Source: Escallonia rubra (lineage: Eukaryota > Streptophyta > Magnoliopsida > Escalloniales > Escalloniaceae). Taken from it: DNA of 64,000 bases. Position numbers and translations under genes: made by a program. This document shows positions 11,834 to 23,427 of the stretch, one piece after another. Positions within the stretch are counted from its first letter, which is position 1, and each line of letters begins with the position of its first letter. The stretch covers positions 1 through 64,000 of the forward strand of contig JAVXUO010001984.1 of the NCBI GenBank assembly GCA_033065855.1, in the 5' to 3' direction. The notes beneath the pieces were generated by a model that worked only from the letters and a program-made list of their open reading frames with translations, did not search any database and was not told the origin of the DNA.

Positions 11834-13016
11834 CACTACAAGAAAAAAAGTTTTTAACGACGGACTTTTAGCAACGGATTCGAATCCGTCGCTAAAAGTC
11901 ACTTTTACCGACGAATTTTCCGTCAGTAAAGGTCCGTTGTTAAAAAAACTTTTCCGAGGGATTTTTCGTCGGTAAAGATCTTTAGCGACGGATCTTTACC
12001 GACGGAATATTCTTTCGCTAATTTTTATTTTCTCCCTTTTTTTCTTTTGCCAAAAAAAAATTGAAAATGACTTTTACCGACGGACTTTTGCCAACGGCCA
12101 AAATCCGTCGGTAAAAGTCCTTAAAATTAAAAAACCCTACCCCTTCGTTCTTTTCTCCCCGCCGCTCACACCATTCCCTTCTTCTCTCTCTTAGTCTCTC
12201 TCTTTCTAACACTAAATCGTAACCACTCACCTCCCACACACCCAACCTGCTGCCGCACCGCCGTACCGCCGCCTCTACCGCTTGCCGACACACAGGGGCG
12301 GAGCTACGTATGAACGAGGGAGACGGCAGACCCAGACGGCACACACCCCAGACCCAGACGACACACTCTCTCTCTACGCCAAGTTTCTCACCCACTCCCC
12401 AGACCCAGACGGCACACACCCCCTCAGCCACTCACCTGCGATGGTCAACGAAGACACGCGGACACGGCAGGGAGACGGCAGACCCAGACGGCACACAATC
12501 CAGACCCAGACGGCACTCTCTCTCTACGCCAAGTTTCTCACTCGCTCCCCAGACCCAGACGGCACACACCCACTCGGCCACTCGCCTGCGACGGTCAACG
12601 GTGACACGCGGACACGGCAGGGGCTCCTGCCTCCTTGAGTCGACTCTCTCTATTGAGCTCGGCTCAGATCTGGAACGAGTGGAGCCGTGGACGCGCCGAT
12701 CTGGAAGTATAAATGATCGGTGAATGGCGACAGCAAGGCGAGGACTCCATCGGCCAAGAACCCACTGCCGGCGAAATTCAGAAATTCAGATTTTTTTTTT
12801 TTAAATATAGAAAATACTTTTAGCGAAGGAAAATTTCGTCGGTAAAAGTAATGTTTTTTCGACGGATGACATAATTCTGTCGCTAATCTTTTAGCAACGG
12901 GGTTATAGGCAACAGACTTATAGGGACAGGGTGTCCGTCGCTAAAAGTCTTTGGCGACGGATTTAGGCTTTTAGCTACGGAAATATCCGTCGCTAAAAGT
13001 CCTTTTTCTTGTAGTG
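11834..13016. mobile_element. CACTA-1, short non-autonomous CACTA (En/Spm-type) element
   Basis: Termini are CACTACAAGAAAAA and TTTTTCTTGTAGTG, the CACTA-superfamily inverted ends. The subterminal regions (11850-12120 and 12820-13000) are packed with AGCGACGGA / TCCGTCGCTAAAAG-type repeats in both orientations, the kind of array bound by the transposase of this superfamily. There is no transposase. The interior has a CT-rich leader-like block shared, inverted, with CACTA-3 (46140-46380) and a 150-bp tandem repeat. ACACCA flanks it on both sides. Confidence 0.85.
12319..12620. repeat. Two-copy tandem repeat of about 150 bp inside CACTA-1
   Basis: Units 12319-12470 and 12471-12620 share GGAGACGGCAGACCCAGACG, the CTCTCTACGCCAAGTTTCTC block and end with CGCGGACACGGCAG. 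Each contains several shorter CCCAGACCCAGACGG(C) repeats. The long overlapping open frames over it are a consequence of the repeat, not evidence of a gene. Confidence 0.8.
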
Positions 13017-13022
13017 ACACCA

Positions 13023-16000
13023 CACTACAAGAAAAAAAGTTTTTAACGACGGAAGTATTTCCGTCTCTAAAAGTGGCATTTACCGACAAATTTGTCCGTC
13101 AGTAAAAGTCCGTCTCTAAAAATCTTTACCCATAGAAAATTCCGTCGGTAAAAATTTTTAGCGATGGATTATTACCAACGGAATATCCGTCGCTAAATGA
13201 TGTTTTTGAAAATTTCTCATTTTTTACCTTTTCTTTTGCCCGCGTTAAAAGAACGGAAACCCTATTTTACTAGTTTTGATCCTGTGCGTTACACACGGGA
13301 ACAACAACTATCAAAATACTTGTTGAGAGATCTCGTATTTGTATTTATAATAACAATTACAAAATTGGTAGTGGTAATAAGATAATTAAAAATTTATTTT
13401 TTTACTTTTTTAAAGGACTTCTCTTACCAATTTTTATCGCCATAAATAAACTTGAGGAATAATTGCTAATTTTTAGTGATAAATAAAGATGAAAAATAGT
13501 GTATAAAATAGTGAAAATAGTTTCTCCTAACTAATAGCAATTGCAGTGATAATAGCAATAAAAATAATTCGTATCTTGATGTTGTATTACTTAAGATCAC
13601 CAAGAAAAGAGTAACAATATATAATAAATGATGGAAAAAAAGGAGCGTAAACTATATATAAACTTGTAATAAAATAAAAGAAAGGGGATTATGGTAGTTT
13701 AATAGAAAAACTGATAGAGAATAATATGTTTCTCTAAACAATAAAAAAGATTAAGATTAAAAAGGAATATATAGAAAATTACTTTTGTCAAAATTTAGGA
13801 ATTAATGCAATTGTAAAGATATAAATAAAAATTTTTAGTGGACATGTTGGCATAAAATAGAGAGAAATGTAAAATCTATATAATTGGTTGAATTTCAAAT
13901 GGAAAGAAGAAATTTAAATCAATTTTTGTGTGTGTGTGTGTGTCAAATCATCATTACAAAGGTAAGTAAATTTAAAATATTTTAAAATTTTAAAATAAGA
14001 AAATCTATATAGCGAACTAAGAGAGTGTCCAAATAAACGATGACTGGACAAAATTCTCTCAGCTTCGGCTTTTATATATATATATATATATAGATTTCTT
14101 ATTCTCCCTACCGCTCCCCTGTCCCTCTCTCTTTCTATCTAGATCCGTCTCTCGATCTCTCACCCACTCACCTCCACCGCCCACCTTCGCAACCCACTTT
14201 CGACGCCATCCCTACCCAATGCCACCTCCACCTCGCTGCCCCACTCCGACTATACTGCCGTCCAACTCCCACGCAGTCCAAACGACGCATCTACTGCGCC
14301 GCTGCCGCGTCTAGCACCTCGGCTGCTGGTGATGGAGGCGAGTGACTGACAAAGACTCCACGGAACCGGCCAACATCCCTCTGCTGACGATGACGTTGAG
14401 GACTCCACCGGCCAACCATTTTGTCTTGTCGCCATTTGGGTACGTTTTCGCCCTCCTTTCCTGATTTCTTAAACTGTTATGTATGTTTTTTTATGGGGGG
14501 GAGGATGGCAGTAGCAGTAGAAGTAGGACGTAGCACATGGATTCTTAAACTTTTATCTTCTTGATTGCATTGCCACAAGCTGAGAGATTATCCCGAAAAA
14601 GATAAATTAAGATGTGGATCTCTGTTCTTCTAGAAATAATAATGTCTTTAAAAAAGAATGACCCTATAATAAAATTCTGCATTTCTGGCTTGTTTCATTC
14701 TTAATTCCATCCATTTCTCTAATATAAGAAAATAGAAACAGCACCAAAATGAAATGTTTATGCTTAACAAACCAATTTTGGAGAGCATCTGCCTGGTCCT
14801 TACCAGTCAGTTTTTAGTGCCAAAATTGCTTGAATAAAACGATATCATAAGGTTCATTCGCCCTGCGTAAATCTATGTTTTTTTTTCAAGATATTCATGT
14901 TTGTATTTAGCTATTTGGGAATCTGAAATGTACTGTTGGTTCAAATTCTTAGGAGCTTGTTTGGTTATTGAGCTTGTTCGGTTATCAGGAAGCATATAGG
15001 AAGCATTTTTATGTATGTTGAATTATGAGGTAGAGGCCTGACATAATGATGTGAATTATGAGGTAGAGGCCTAGCATATGTAATGTAAAGTGTTAGTTAC
15101 TGTATTATTTTATGTATGTTGAATTTATATCTCAACTAAATGACCTTAAATATGTCTCGTCGTTGAAGGGCCAGCTTCTAGACTCAACTAAAGGACCATT
15201 AGTTTGCTTTATGATAACTGGTTATTAGAAGTTTGTTTTTCCTTGTTTTCTTGCTATGATACAAACCTGGTGCAGTTTATTCATTGTATTTCTTTTTCAA
15301 GTCTTATTCAATTTGAGGTTAAAGCTCTATAGATATAATGGGATGATCACACTTGAATCTACTGAGCGACAATCATGACGTTATTGTCTGTCATATCATA
15401 ATTTGTTGTAAACCAAACTGACTAATAGATGGTGAATTGCGATAGATTCTTAAATATAACAAGATTCTTAAGTTCCAAAATGCATAGAGCAACTCTCATA
15501 TCCAAAACCTCAAGCAAGATACCCCCAACTCCAGCTTGCAAACGAATATGCTCCATTGTTGTTGCTAAAAATTGTAACTCTTAGCGAGATACAATGATGC
15601 GAAGTTGGAAGCTCGTGAATAGATTGTTACATTCTTGGAACTTTACGTGTGCATTGCTATTACATCTTGAGATAGTTGGGCTCTGAAACTAATTGCAGTT
15701 ATCTCACTAGCTTGACAAAAGTAAGACTCATTTGTGCTGCTGAATGCCATGTTCATATAAAGCAATACCTTTAGTGGACAGGCTCTTGGGGTTTGTACAT
15801 ATTCAGTTGGATGTTAAAACCAAGGTTTCCCTTATGTTTCACATTGTAATGATTTGTATACATCAAGTGCACATCAGTCTTTGCTCCCTTTGTGTTACTT
15901 ACAAGAAAGTGTGATCTTTTAGTTCTTGTTGAAGCAGTTTTGCTTAATTTCATACATTTCTCTTTCAGATTTTAAAGTTTCTTGATGAGTGAAGTAACAG

Positions 16001-16808
16001 CAGCAATTGCAGCAGCTTCTGATGGACTTGTAATTCTTTCAGTCTTTGCTCCCTTTGTATCTTTTGTTCCGATGAAAGTTAAAATTTTACGCTGGAATAT
16101 GTACGTTGTGATCTATTATATTTTGTAAAGTTAGTATTGAATGTTAATTGATATGGTGCGACTTAAATCTTATTTGTATGACTTGAAATTTGGTAAAGAA
16201 TGGATGTTAGTTTAAATAATGAAATTGTCGATGGATTAGTTGGTTACGGTTAATTGTCCATGGATTAGTTGATTTATTTGTTTGTGTGAATTCAATTACA
16301 GGATGCAAGTTTGGAATTTTAAAACATAAAACAAATTGAAAACAACCTTTTTACAATTTTTGCTGATGGACTTTTAGCGACGACATTATGTCGCCATAAG
16401 TATTTTAAACAAATCATAAATGACGGAAATATGTCACGAAAGATTTCAAAATTTAGCGACGGACTTTCTGTCGCTAAAAGGTCTTCTCTTTTCAACCATG
16501 GACTTTTTGCAACGGAAATTCCGTCTCTAAAAGTCCTTTTTACATTTTTTTTGCAGAAATTACAATAATTAAAAAATACTTTTACTTACGGAATATTCCG
16601 TCAGTAAAATAATTTATTTTCGTCGGTCGGTAAAAGTTATACTTTTACCGACGGATTATCAATTTCCGTCGCCAATCTTTTAGCAACGGCCTTTATTGCA
16701 ACGGACTTTTAGCGACGGAACAGTCCGTCGCTAAAAGTCTTTACTGACGAAAAAATGGACTTTTAGAGATAGAAAAATCCGTCGCAAAAAGTCTCTTTTC
16801 TTGTAGTG
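13023..16808. mobile_element. CACTA-2, non-autonomous CACTA element of about 3.8 kb
   Basis: Begins CACTACAAGAAAAAAAG at 13023 and ends CTTGTAGTG at 16808, with a perfect 3-bp CCA duplication (13020-13022 and 16809-16811), which is diagnostic of CACTA insertions. Subterminal AGCGACGG arrays occupy 13040-13200 and 16370-16800. The interior holds no transposase: AT-rich DNA with (GT)n near 13927 and (TA)n near 14075, a C-rich leader-like block (14100-14450), then unassigned sequence. A short frame near 15985 (MSEVTAAIAAASDG) preceded by a TTTCAG-like acceptor could be a captured exon, but I cannot identify it. Confidence 0.88.
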
Positions 16809-16811
16809 CCA

Positions 16812-17640
16812 GTTTGCCAAGGATTCTGAGCTAAAGTATCCGAGTTTTGTAATATCTCCTCTTCTGAGGACCACCACGAGGATGCTTCATCGAACACCAT
16901 ATTCCGAGATGTATAGCACCTTCCATTTGTTGGATCAGAACATTTCCACCCTTTTCTTTGGCTTTCATATCCCACAAAGATACATCTAACAGCTTTCTTG
17001 TCAATCTTACTACGTAAATGATCTGGTACAAATACATAGCATACACATCCGAATACTCGAAAATAACAAACTGTAGGTTTCATGTTCCACAATTTCTCAA
17101 AGGGTGAAAGAAAACATAACCTTTGTTGAGGAAGTCTATTGATCACAAAGGCTGCAGTCTTCATTGCTTCTGCCCAAAATCTTCCTGATACTTTCTTTGC
17201 ACGGAGCATACTTCGACAGATTTCTGCAAGATTTATGTTCTTTCTCTCCGCTACACCGTTTTGTTGCGGTGTGTTGGCACAGGTGAACTGATGACGTATT
17301 CGGCATTCCCATAGATACTGGGAAAACTCATTTGAGCTATACTATCCCCATTGTCGGTGCGTAGGCAACAAATTTCCTTACCAACTCCTGCTTCAGCTAT
17401 CTCTTTGAACTCTTTAAATTTTGAAAATGTGTCAGACTTTTCTTTCAAAAAGAAAACCCACACATACTTGGAAAAGTCATCAATAAACGTCACCATATAT
17501 CTCATCCCACAAATAAATGACTGCTTGACAGGTCCAAACACATCAGAGTGTATTAACTCTAATGATTCCTTTGCTTTAAACTTGGACTCTTCATATGGCA
17601 ATTGATGTGCTTTACCATATTGACATCCTGGTGTCTGTTC
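16812..17640 (-). pseudogene. copia-1A integrase
   Basis: Two minus-strand frames (17251-17601 and 16812-17209) together give a copia integrase core: [34 protein letters not shown] and [13 protein letters not shown] carry the DDE residues. [12 protein letters not shown] and FGCVCYVF follow, then a GKD-like [13 protein letters not shown] segment. A frameshift separates them near 17230-17300. The downstream part is cut off from the RT by the CACTA insertion at 16808. Confidence 0.85.
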
Positions 17641-17770
17641 TTACTTCAAGTTGGATGAGTCTCTTAAGCATCGACTTGTTCATCATCACACATCACACTT
17701 AACTTGGAGTAGTTAACATGACTCAATCGCAGGTGCCATAAATATGTTGACTCAGTCCTCTTAGTCTTGT

Positions 17771-18330
17771 CTATGCAGACTCTCCTGACATCAAATAGAA
17801 TGAGTCTAATCTTCGTCCCTTCATCATCGGCTTTTCTGAAGTCTTGAGATCACGGTACACTTTCACATCTTGTGGACCAAACAAAACAAAGAAACCTGAT
17901 GATGTTAATTGTGCTACTGAAAGCAGATTTTTCTTCGTACCTGGGACATGGTAGACATTTTGAAACAGCATCTGGTTAGCAGCAAATTGAGGAGAAACTG
18001 GCGGTAACTTAGAGTTGTTGGCTATCACCACCACACGACTTCCTTTGTATTCTGACAAGTTCTGCAATTTTTCTTGATCACCTGTCATGTGATTTGAGCA
18101 GCCCGAGTCAACGATCCAATCATTCTCATAATCAATTTGTTCAAAAGTTGTTGCTGTGTGAGCTAACTCTTCTTCGTCTGCCGCAAATAATGCTTCAGCG
18201 TCCCAATCATCTTCGCTTTTCTCCTTTGTATTAGATGTAGCAACGTTGCTCTCCACGGGCCTTTTCTTGGACCAACAGACTTTGGCCATGTGACCATTCT
18301 TCCCGCAATTGTAACAATTTCATTCAATTT
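17771..18330 (-). pseudogene. copia-1A zinc knuckle and aspartic protease
   Basis: The minus-strand frame starts with a CCHC-type knuckle ([12 protein letters not shown] near 18280-18320), then the retroviral-type protease active site [14 protein letters not shown] near 18080-18120, and the GAG-pre-integrase region ([16 protein letters not shown]). Protease would cleave the polyprotein. A frameshift near 18290 separates it from the upstream gag frame. Confidence 0.83.
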
Positions 18331-19142
18331 TTTTATTCTTGCCATGATTCTTTGAAGCTTCCCCTGAATGAAAGCTTCTCTCACCTTGATGACCTTTTTC
18401 CTTGTCATGGTTCCTTTTCGATCCATTAGTTGTGTGCTGCTTGGAGTTCCCCTACTTTTGTTGGCGTAGAGTGCTTCCTCTTCACCCTTTAGCGAAACTC
18501 CACCCATTTGCTTAGCCATGGCTTCTTGACTGGCAAGAAAATTTTCAAACTCAACAAGTGAGGGTTGATTGGGCCATCCATGTACTGCAGCAACAAAGCC
18601 TCTGAATTCAGGTCTCAAACCATGGATAATTATTCTTTTCATCCTGGTTTTCGCAATTGGTGCTTGTGGATCCAACTTTGAAATTTCGCGGCATATCGTT
18701 TTCACGTTGTGAAAATACTGGCCGACCGCATATCACGTTGCACTATCGACAACATCAAGCTTTCTAAACGTTGTAGTCTTGTGTCATTCTTCTTTGAGAA
18801 AAGTGTGGCCAACGTGCCCCAAGCTTCTTTCGGTGTTTTAGCATCCCGGATGTGCTCCACTACGTCTTCTTCGATTGTATTCTTGAGAGCGAACACCGCT
18901 TTGCCCGCTTTTATCTTACACTTCCGCAAGGTACCATTTGCGTCCTCTGCCTCTGGTTGCATAACTTCACTTCCATTGACGACCTCCCACATATCTTGGC
19001 CTTGCATGTAGGACGTCATACATGTTGCCCATGTATTGTAATTTTGGTGGTTGAGCTTTTTGATTCCTCCTACAACTTGAAGATCGCTCATCTTGATGAC
19101 AAAGAGGATTCTCACCAAATTGCTAGTATATGAGTATCCCAC
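18331..19142 (-). pseudogene. copia-1A gag (UBN2-type capsid)
   Basis: Frames 18702-19142 and 18163-18705 on the minus strand give a gag capsid: KLNHQNYNTWATCMTSYMQG, ALKNTIEEDVVEHIRDAKTPKEAW, TRLQRLESL, then GLRPEFRGFVAAVHGWP and FENFLASQEAMAKQ. The N-terminal part lies directly after the PBS, as expected. A frameshift near 18702 breaks the frame. Confidence 0.83.
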
Positions 19143-19148
19143 AACCTA

Positions 19149-19161
19149 GCTCTAGATACCA
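19149..19161 (-). other. copia-1A primer-binding site
   Basis: Minus-strand TGGTATCTAGAGC, matching the 3' end complement of initiator tRNA-Met apart from one insertion, four bases from the right LTR. It fixes the element's orientation. Confidence 0.8.
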
Positions 19162-19165
19162 AAAT

Positions 19166-19556
19166 TGTTGAACACAATAACAATACAAGCTGTAATACTC
19201 TCAAAAGGTATGAAAATACACTCAGTAATCAAAAGCTCACAACACAATTTGCTTCGAAGAATGCACATTTTATTCAGTCCAGTAACCAGCCTTATATAGG
19301 CTTACAAACAAGGAAAACAGTTTCCTCCCACAAACTCCTTGACTCCACTAATTAGGTCCAACTAAACCACTAACATATAGGAAAAACAAACTAACAAATA
19401 GAAAATATTTCATGGCTAAAAAGTAGCAACATACTCGATAATGGTTAAACCCACTAACATAACTAATAATTAAAGAGAAACTAAATCTGGACCGCCTTGG
19501 TCAAGTCTCGAATCATTCTTCTAGAAGCTATCAGGCTGGTGTTGCAAACTTTAACA
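19166..19556 (-). repeat. copia-1A LTR (5' LTR of the minus-strand element)
   Basis: About 391 bp, TGTTGAAC...TTTAACA, near-identical to 9753-10142. A TATA-like box (CTTATATAGG) is retained. Confidence 0.88.
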
Positions 19557-19682
19557 ACCCTTTATACCGAATTAATTGACTGCATTTTGTTCTAAGTTTG
19601 AGCAGTTTACACCAAGTCCATGATAAGACTACAGGGGCCTGAAGGTCCATAAGTGTTTATCCTTGATTATATATATATGTGA
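19557..19682 (-). mobile_element. LINE 5' part, separated from 8797-9752 by copia-1A
   Basis: Minus-strand reading gives WTWCKLLKLRTKCSQLIRYKG, the ORF2 segment that precedes the GD(R/G)KxTWLW motif found at 9690-9750. The junction with unrelated DNA at 19683 is the 5'-truncation point, followed by the right copy of the 18-bp target duplication. Confidence 0.72.
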
Positions 19683-19700
19683 CAGTTCAACCCTTTTTTT
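19683..19700 (+). repeat. Right target-site duplication of the LINE
   Basis: Exact 18-bp copy of 8779-8796. Confidence 0.8.
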
Positions 19701-19737
19701 AGCCGGAGCAACATCACTATTTGCATCCAATCACGCC

Positions 19738-19773
<36 letters not shown>

Positions 19774-20285
19774 TGTGTTCATGCACCGCGAATCTCCTCC
19801 GCATCATCTGTCACCTTATACCTGACAAAGGAAAGGAACAAACAACCTAGGCATGAGGGTATACAAAACCGCTCATATCCGCCTCTAGTAGACTACCAAT
19901 CACCTCTGCTGACAGCAATAATTGCTTAAAATTCCAGACCATAAATCTCTTTCCCATTGACAGCCGTGGGAGGTCTCCATGCCGTCAATAGTTACAAACC
20001 TCGAAGCAAGCACGAATATGGTGACCCCACCGCCTCCTCCTTTTTTCTGGTTGGGGGGCGACTTCAGCACGAGAACGGCGTCAATTAGATTGAAGACCAG
20101 CGGAGGTGTGTTGACTGGTGACTGTTCCGGTACCGTCCTCCCCATCATCCCTTTCTGATTTGGTGTTGGGTGGCGATTTTGGTGATGGCAGTGTAGTTTG
20201 GTGCTGGGTGATGATGGCGGTGTTAGTTTTATAGAGTTAGGGCAATGGCACCTGTGGTGGGATCGGTGGTGGCTATTTTTACGGG
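19701..20285. other. Unassigned, with a (CT)n microsatellite
   Basis: A CT dinucleotide run lies near 19742-19769. The minus-strand frame 19900-20313 is low-complexity and unrecognised. G-rich GGTGATGGCGG-type sequence near 20170-20270 resembles the low-complexity DNA at 47100-47300 beside CACTA-3. Confidence 0.3.
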
Positions 20286-20352
20286 TACTTCGTACGGTAT
20301 GTTCCTGAACCAATTATGTGTTACGTGATAGATCGCTTTAAAATTTTAACAT
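20286..20352 (+). repeat. Degenerate LTR-end fragment of the copia-2 family
   Basis: ACTTCGTACGGTATGTTCC and the following bases resemble the last 65 bp of the copia-2 LTRs (21540-21603, 28440-28503) with scattered changes. It looks like an older relic of the same family about 850 bp upstream of the intact insertion. Confidence 0.5.
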
Positions 20353-20639
20353 TTTGAAAGCCATAGACGTATTTAAAACTCATTTGAGACCATAACATAA
20401 ACGTATATAAAACTCCATAAGGTATGTTGATTAACATACCAACCAGATTTTGGACAATCCTAATCCAAGCTCTATCTCTCTATAAACTCACACACAGACA
20501 ACACATGAGCATCCACAAGCATGTTCAGAAGAAAGCTCCTTCATGCATGGTTAGGTGTAGTCTTGATAGTGAGGTCCACTTCCCTCAGATTTCTAGTGAA
20601 GAAAGCTCCTTCATGCATGGCGGATATGGCCATACATAA

Positions 20640-21010
20640 TACAAGCTGCCCTTTCCTATTAAAAGGCGACCATTAGAACTGTGGAGACAGCAGATATGAG
20701 CTTGCTTGTGAAGACAATATTACAGTGATGGACTTGTATTCCCATAGGTACTACGTGTAAGAAATCAACTATAGCAACTTCACGATCTGTCTTGTTGTGT
20801 CAATGTCAGAAAGGACGAGTGCTCCTTGGTTCCTTACAATTTGGCCAGTTACAACTTTGTGCCCAGAGATCCATACAGCATATTACTATTATAAGTGGCG
20901 AGAAGGTGAGTCCTTTACCGAACTTACTAAGCCGATGATTTTTATGAGCTGTCAATATCCGCCAAAGGGTTCTTCTCAGAATATTGACATGAATTTGTTA
21001 TTTAATTAGG
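20640..21010 (+). pseudogene. LRK unit 4, GUB_WAK ectodomain exon remnant
   Basis: A frame starting near 20646 reads CPFLLKGDH-stop-NCGDSRYELACEDNITVMDLYSHRYYV-stop-EINYSNFTIC, a clear GUB_WAK signature despite in-frame stops. It continues to the ectodomain end (YYYYKWREGESF, MSCQYPPKG). The kinase half of the same unit lies at 28590-29697, on the other side of copia-2. No signal peptide survives; a 70-bp duplication (GAAGAAAGCTCCTTCATGCA near 20526 and 20598) sits where the exon should begin. Confidence 0.75.
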
Positions 21011-21195
21011 ATCTGTTTTAATTACTTCTATTGTATTCCTTTACAGGTTTCCTATGTGCTGATCCCTCGCATCAGTAAGTTGACCATCTTTTAGGAAATA
21101 AATCAAATGAATATCAAAAACCACAATGATAGATTTTGGCGGAAAATGATATCGTTAATTACAAACAAGGTTTGTAATTAACGATAAATTTGATC
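21011..21195 (+). other. LRK unit 4 intron DNA before the copia-2 insertion
   Basis: AT-rich sequence with a perfect short inverted repeat (GTTAATTACAAAC ... GTTTGTAATTAAC, about 21153-21183). It ends with TGATC, the left copy of the copia-2 target duplication. Confidence 0.5.
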
Positions 21196-21603
21196 TGTTA
21201 ATAAATTGGGTCAATGGACCCATTATCCGCCCACTAACAGATAATGTGTATTTGTTAGTCTGGATAATTACAGTTAATTAGAAGATATTTATTTCCTAAG
21301 TGTTTGAGGTAAAGTCAGTCTCTAATTGTATCTCTATATAAAGGCTAGAGATATCCCAATAAGTCAGAAGTCATAGCAATAATCCCTCTCTATATAGCAC
21401 TCTCTCTAGAGCAATCACCAAGCTGGATTTGGTTCGTGGACGAAGAATTCGACTCTAGTAGCCGTTTTCGTACCTGCGAAAAAGATCAAGCGTGTTGGAG
21501 GCTCGTAACAACAAGGATCCTACGTCGGAATTTTCGGAGACTTCGTACGGTATGTTTCCGAACCCATTACGTTATGTGGTAAGCACATTAAATCGTTTCA
21601 ACA
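21196..21603 (+). repeat. copia-2 5' LTR
   Basis: 408 bp, TG...CA ends, TATATAAAGG box near 21338-21345. It matches 28094-28503 with about 18 substitutions or small indels by eye. Confidence 0.92.
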
Positions 21604-21604
21604 T

Positions 21605-21616
21605 TGGTATCAGAGC
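21605..21616 (+). other. copia-2 primer-binding site
   Basis: TGGTATCAGAGC, exact complement of the 3' end of plant initiator tRNA-Met, one base after the 5' LTR. Confidence 0.9.
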
Positions 21617-23427
21617 ATGATTACTTGTTGATTCGCCTTTAACATGCTAGAATAAGTAACGTGCATGTTGCGATTTTTTCCGGATACATGAACGAGACCC
21701 ATTACAAAAATTCAAAATTTATTGAGCATGTTTTCTGAAAAATAATTATATGTTTTTGTTCTCCTATGGTTGAGAATGAACTTCATAAAATTTCGTGATT
21801 ATTGGATGCATGATTTGTGAAAAATCACGATTTTAATTTTCATGAAAACTGTGTTTTTTTCGATTTTTGGGACTCAAATTCGGAGCATGATATTTAGTTT
21901 TTATCATGATCGGTTGGTAGATAATTAATCTATGTCGCATAAGCTTTCCAACGATATATCGTACGCATTATTTGGCTTAAAAACGAGAGAGATATGGCCT
22001 TCGAAAGTTGGCATCGCGACATGGCGGCGCTGGAAAAATTAGGTTTTTCCTACGAAGAAGATGAACAGTATTTCACGCGAATCACGCGCTCAAGCCGAGC
22101 CGCAGACGCGCGACACGCGCCAAGCCGAGCCGTACACGTGGGCCACGCGCCAGCCAGCCGAGGGTGCTGCACTCACGCGCGCCACGCGCGAAGGACCACG
22201 CGCCGCACGCGTGCACAAGCGCCAGCAAGGCAGCGGACACGCGTCCACGCGCGCGTGCTTCACACGCCCTGCCAGAGTCCCCTGGATGCTGCCCCACTCG
22301 CACGGTGGCGCGTGGAGGCGCGTGAGGGATATGTTTTGGTCGGTGTTTGTCACCGCCGGCGAGTGAAGCTCCAGATTGGCCCAGAAAGTTTTTTTCTATG
22401 GTATTAAAGTTACCTTTGTACCCTTTATATGTATTCTGTTTAATTTTTAAACGATTTTTTCTAAAGAAATTAGTCTTAGAAATTTTTGTTTTGATGCAAA
22501 CATAATTTTTCTTTAAATCCAGAGGGTATATTAGAGTCAAATTGACTGTTTGTCATATTTTAAGAATTTATCTCTCGATTTTGGGTCATTTGTGAGTATT
22601 TTTGTGGTACTTTTATGGTTCCCAAAAATACGAATAATGCGTAAATATTATTTTTTGCACTTCGTGAGTAGCAATAAATATTTTTGGAGAGTTATATGAC
22701 ATAGATAAATTATGTCTAATTTGTTACATGCTTGCCTTGATTTGTGTTATGGTTTAAATATGGCTTTTTAAACCAATTTTTTCAAGGCCTAGTCACCCGT
22801 TTTCCTTGGAAGGAGAATGTGGCATATTCATCCATTTTATTACCCTTTAACTTGTTATTTGAGCATGCTAGTTTTAGGTTAAATGGATGGATATTAGATT
22901 GGCATTCTAAAGAAACTTATGTTTAATGTGTTTACTCTTGTTTTAAGAAAATTCTTTTGAGAATAATGTGTTGTGCGGCATCTCCATTTGTTTTATTGGA
23001 GTAGTTTGTAATAGGATTTTCAAAGATGTTGTATTCTATTATTTCCCTGTATATTTCAAGAAAGCCTTGTACGGGGATGTAATTTCGCACGCACATTATT
23101 CAAGCCAGAATTTTCTTAGCATAAGTTATTAGAATGCCAATAGGGTTCAATGGAGTCCTTGCACACTTTGTTGTATGGTGCAATTTTTATATTGTTCTAA
23201 ATTATCATGTGGATGATTTATTACATTGTGGCTTATATGATGATGAAATTTATTGCGAAAAATTACTTGAAAAATATTTTTCCCAACTCACATACATGGG
23301 AGATGATTACGAGCTTAGCAGATTTTCGATTTCATGATGTGAGGAAGGATTATGTTTTTCATTTGAATTTTTTGAAATAAATAGAAGGATGTATAATTAA
23401 TGTCTTTTCCTTGCACAATCTAATGTA

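Larger units (their letters stand above)
9753..19556 (-). mobile_element. Ty1/copia retrotransposon copia-1A, nested in the LINE and itself hit by two CACTA elements
   Basis: LTRs of about 390 bp (9753-10142 and 19166-19556) flank a minus-strand gag-protease-integrase-RT-RNase H order, which defines Ty1/copia. The PBS next to the right LTR reads TGGTATCTAGAGC on the minus strand (plus 19149-19161), close to the complement of initiator tRNA-Met. A polypurine tract lies at 10143-10155. Flanks CCCCT and ACCCT give an imperfect 5-bp target duplication within the LINE. Two CACTA elements (11834-16808) split integrase from RT. Multiple frameshifts and lost catalytic residues make it non-autonomous now. 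Net length without the CACTA DNA is about 4.8 kb. Confidence 0.9.

Noticed and set aside
12282..12723. Overlapping plus- and minus-strand open frames of 118-137 codons in CACTA-1
   Set aside because: They are created by a GC-rich tandem repeat that is open in several frames; no protein family recognised.
11834..13200. CRISPR-like array of short regular repeats
   Set aside because: The AGCGACGG words occur in both orientations at CACTA termini in a plant genome and lack uniform spacers; they are transposon subterminal repeats.
19149..19161. tRNA-like sequence
   Set aside because: It is a primer-binding site only; no cloverleaf can be drawn. The same applies to 21605-21616.
20797..21009. 70-codon plus-strand frame as a separate small gene
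   Set aside because: It is the open tail of a GUB_WAK ectodomain relic belonging to LRK unit 4.
22000..22540. Overlapping GC-rich open frames in the copia-2 leader
   Set aside because: Arg/Ala/His-rich translations of repeated ACGCG sequence in all frames, lying in the untranslated leader between PBS and gag.
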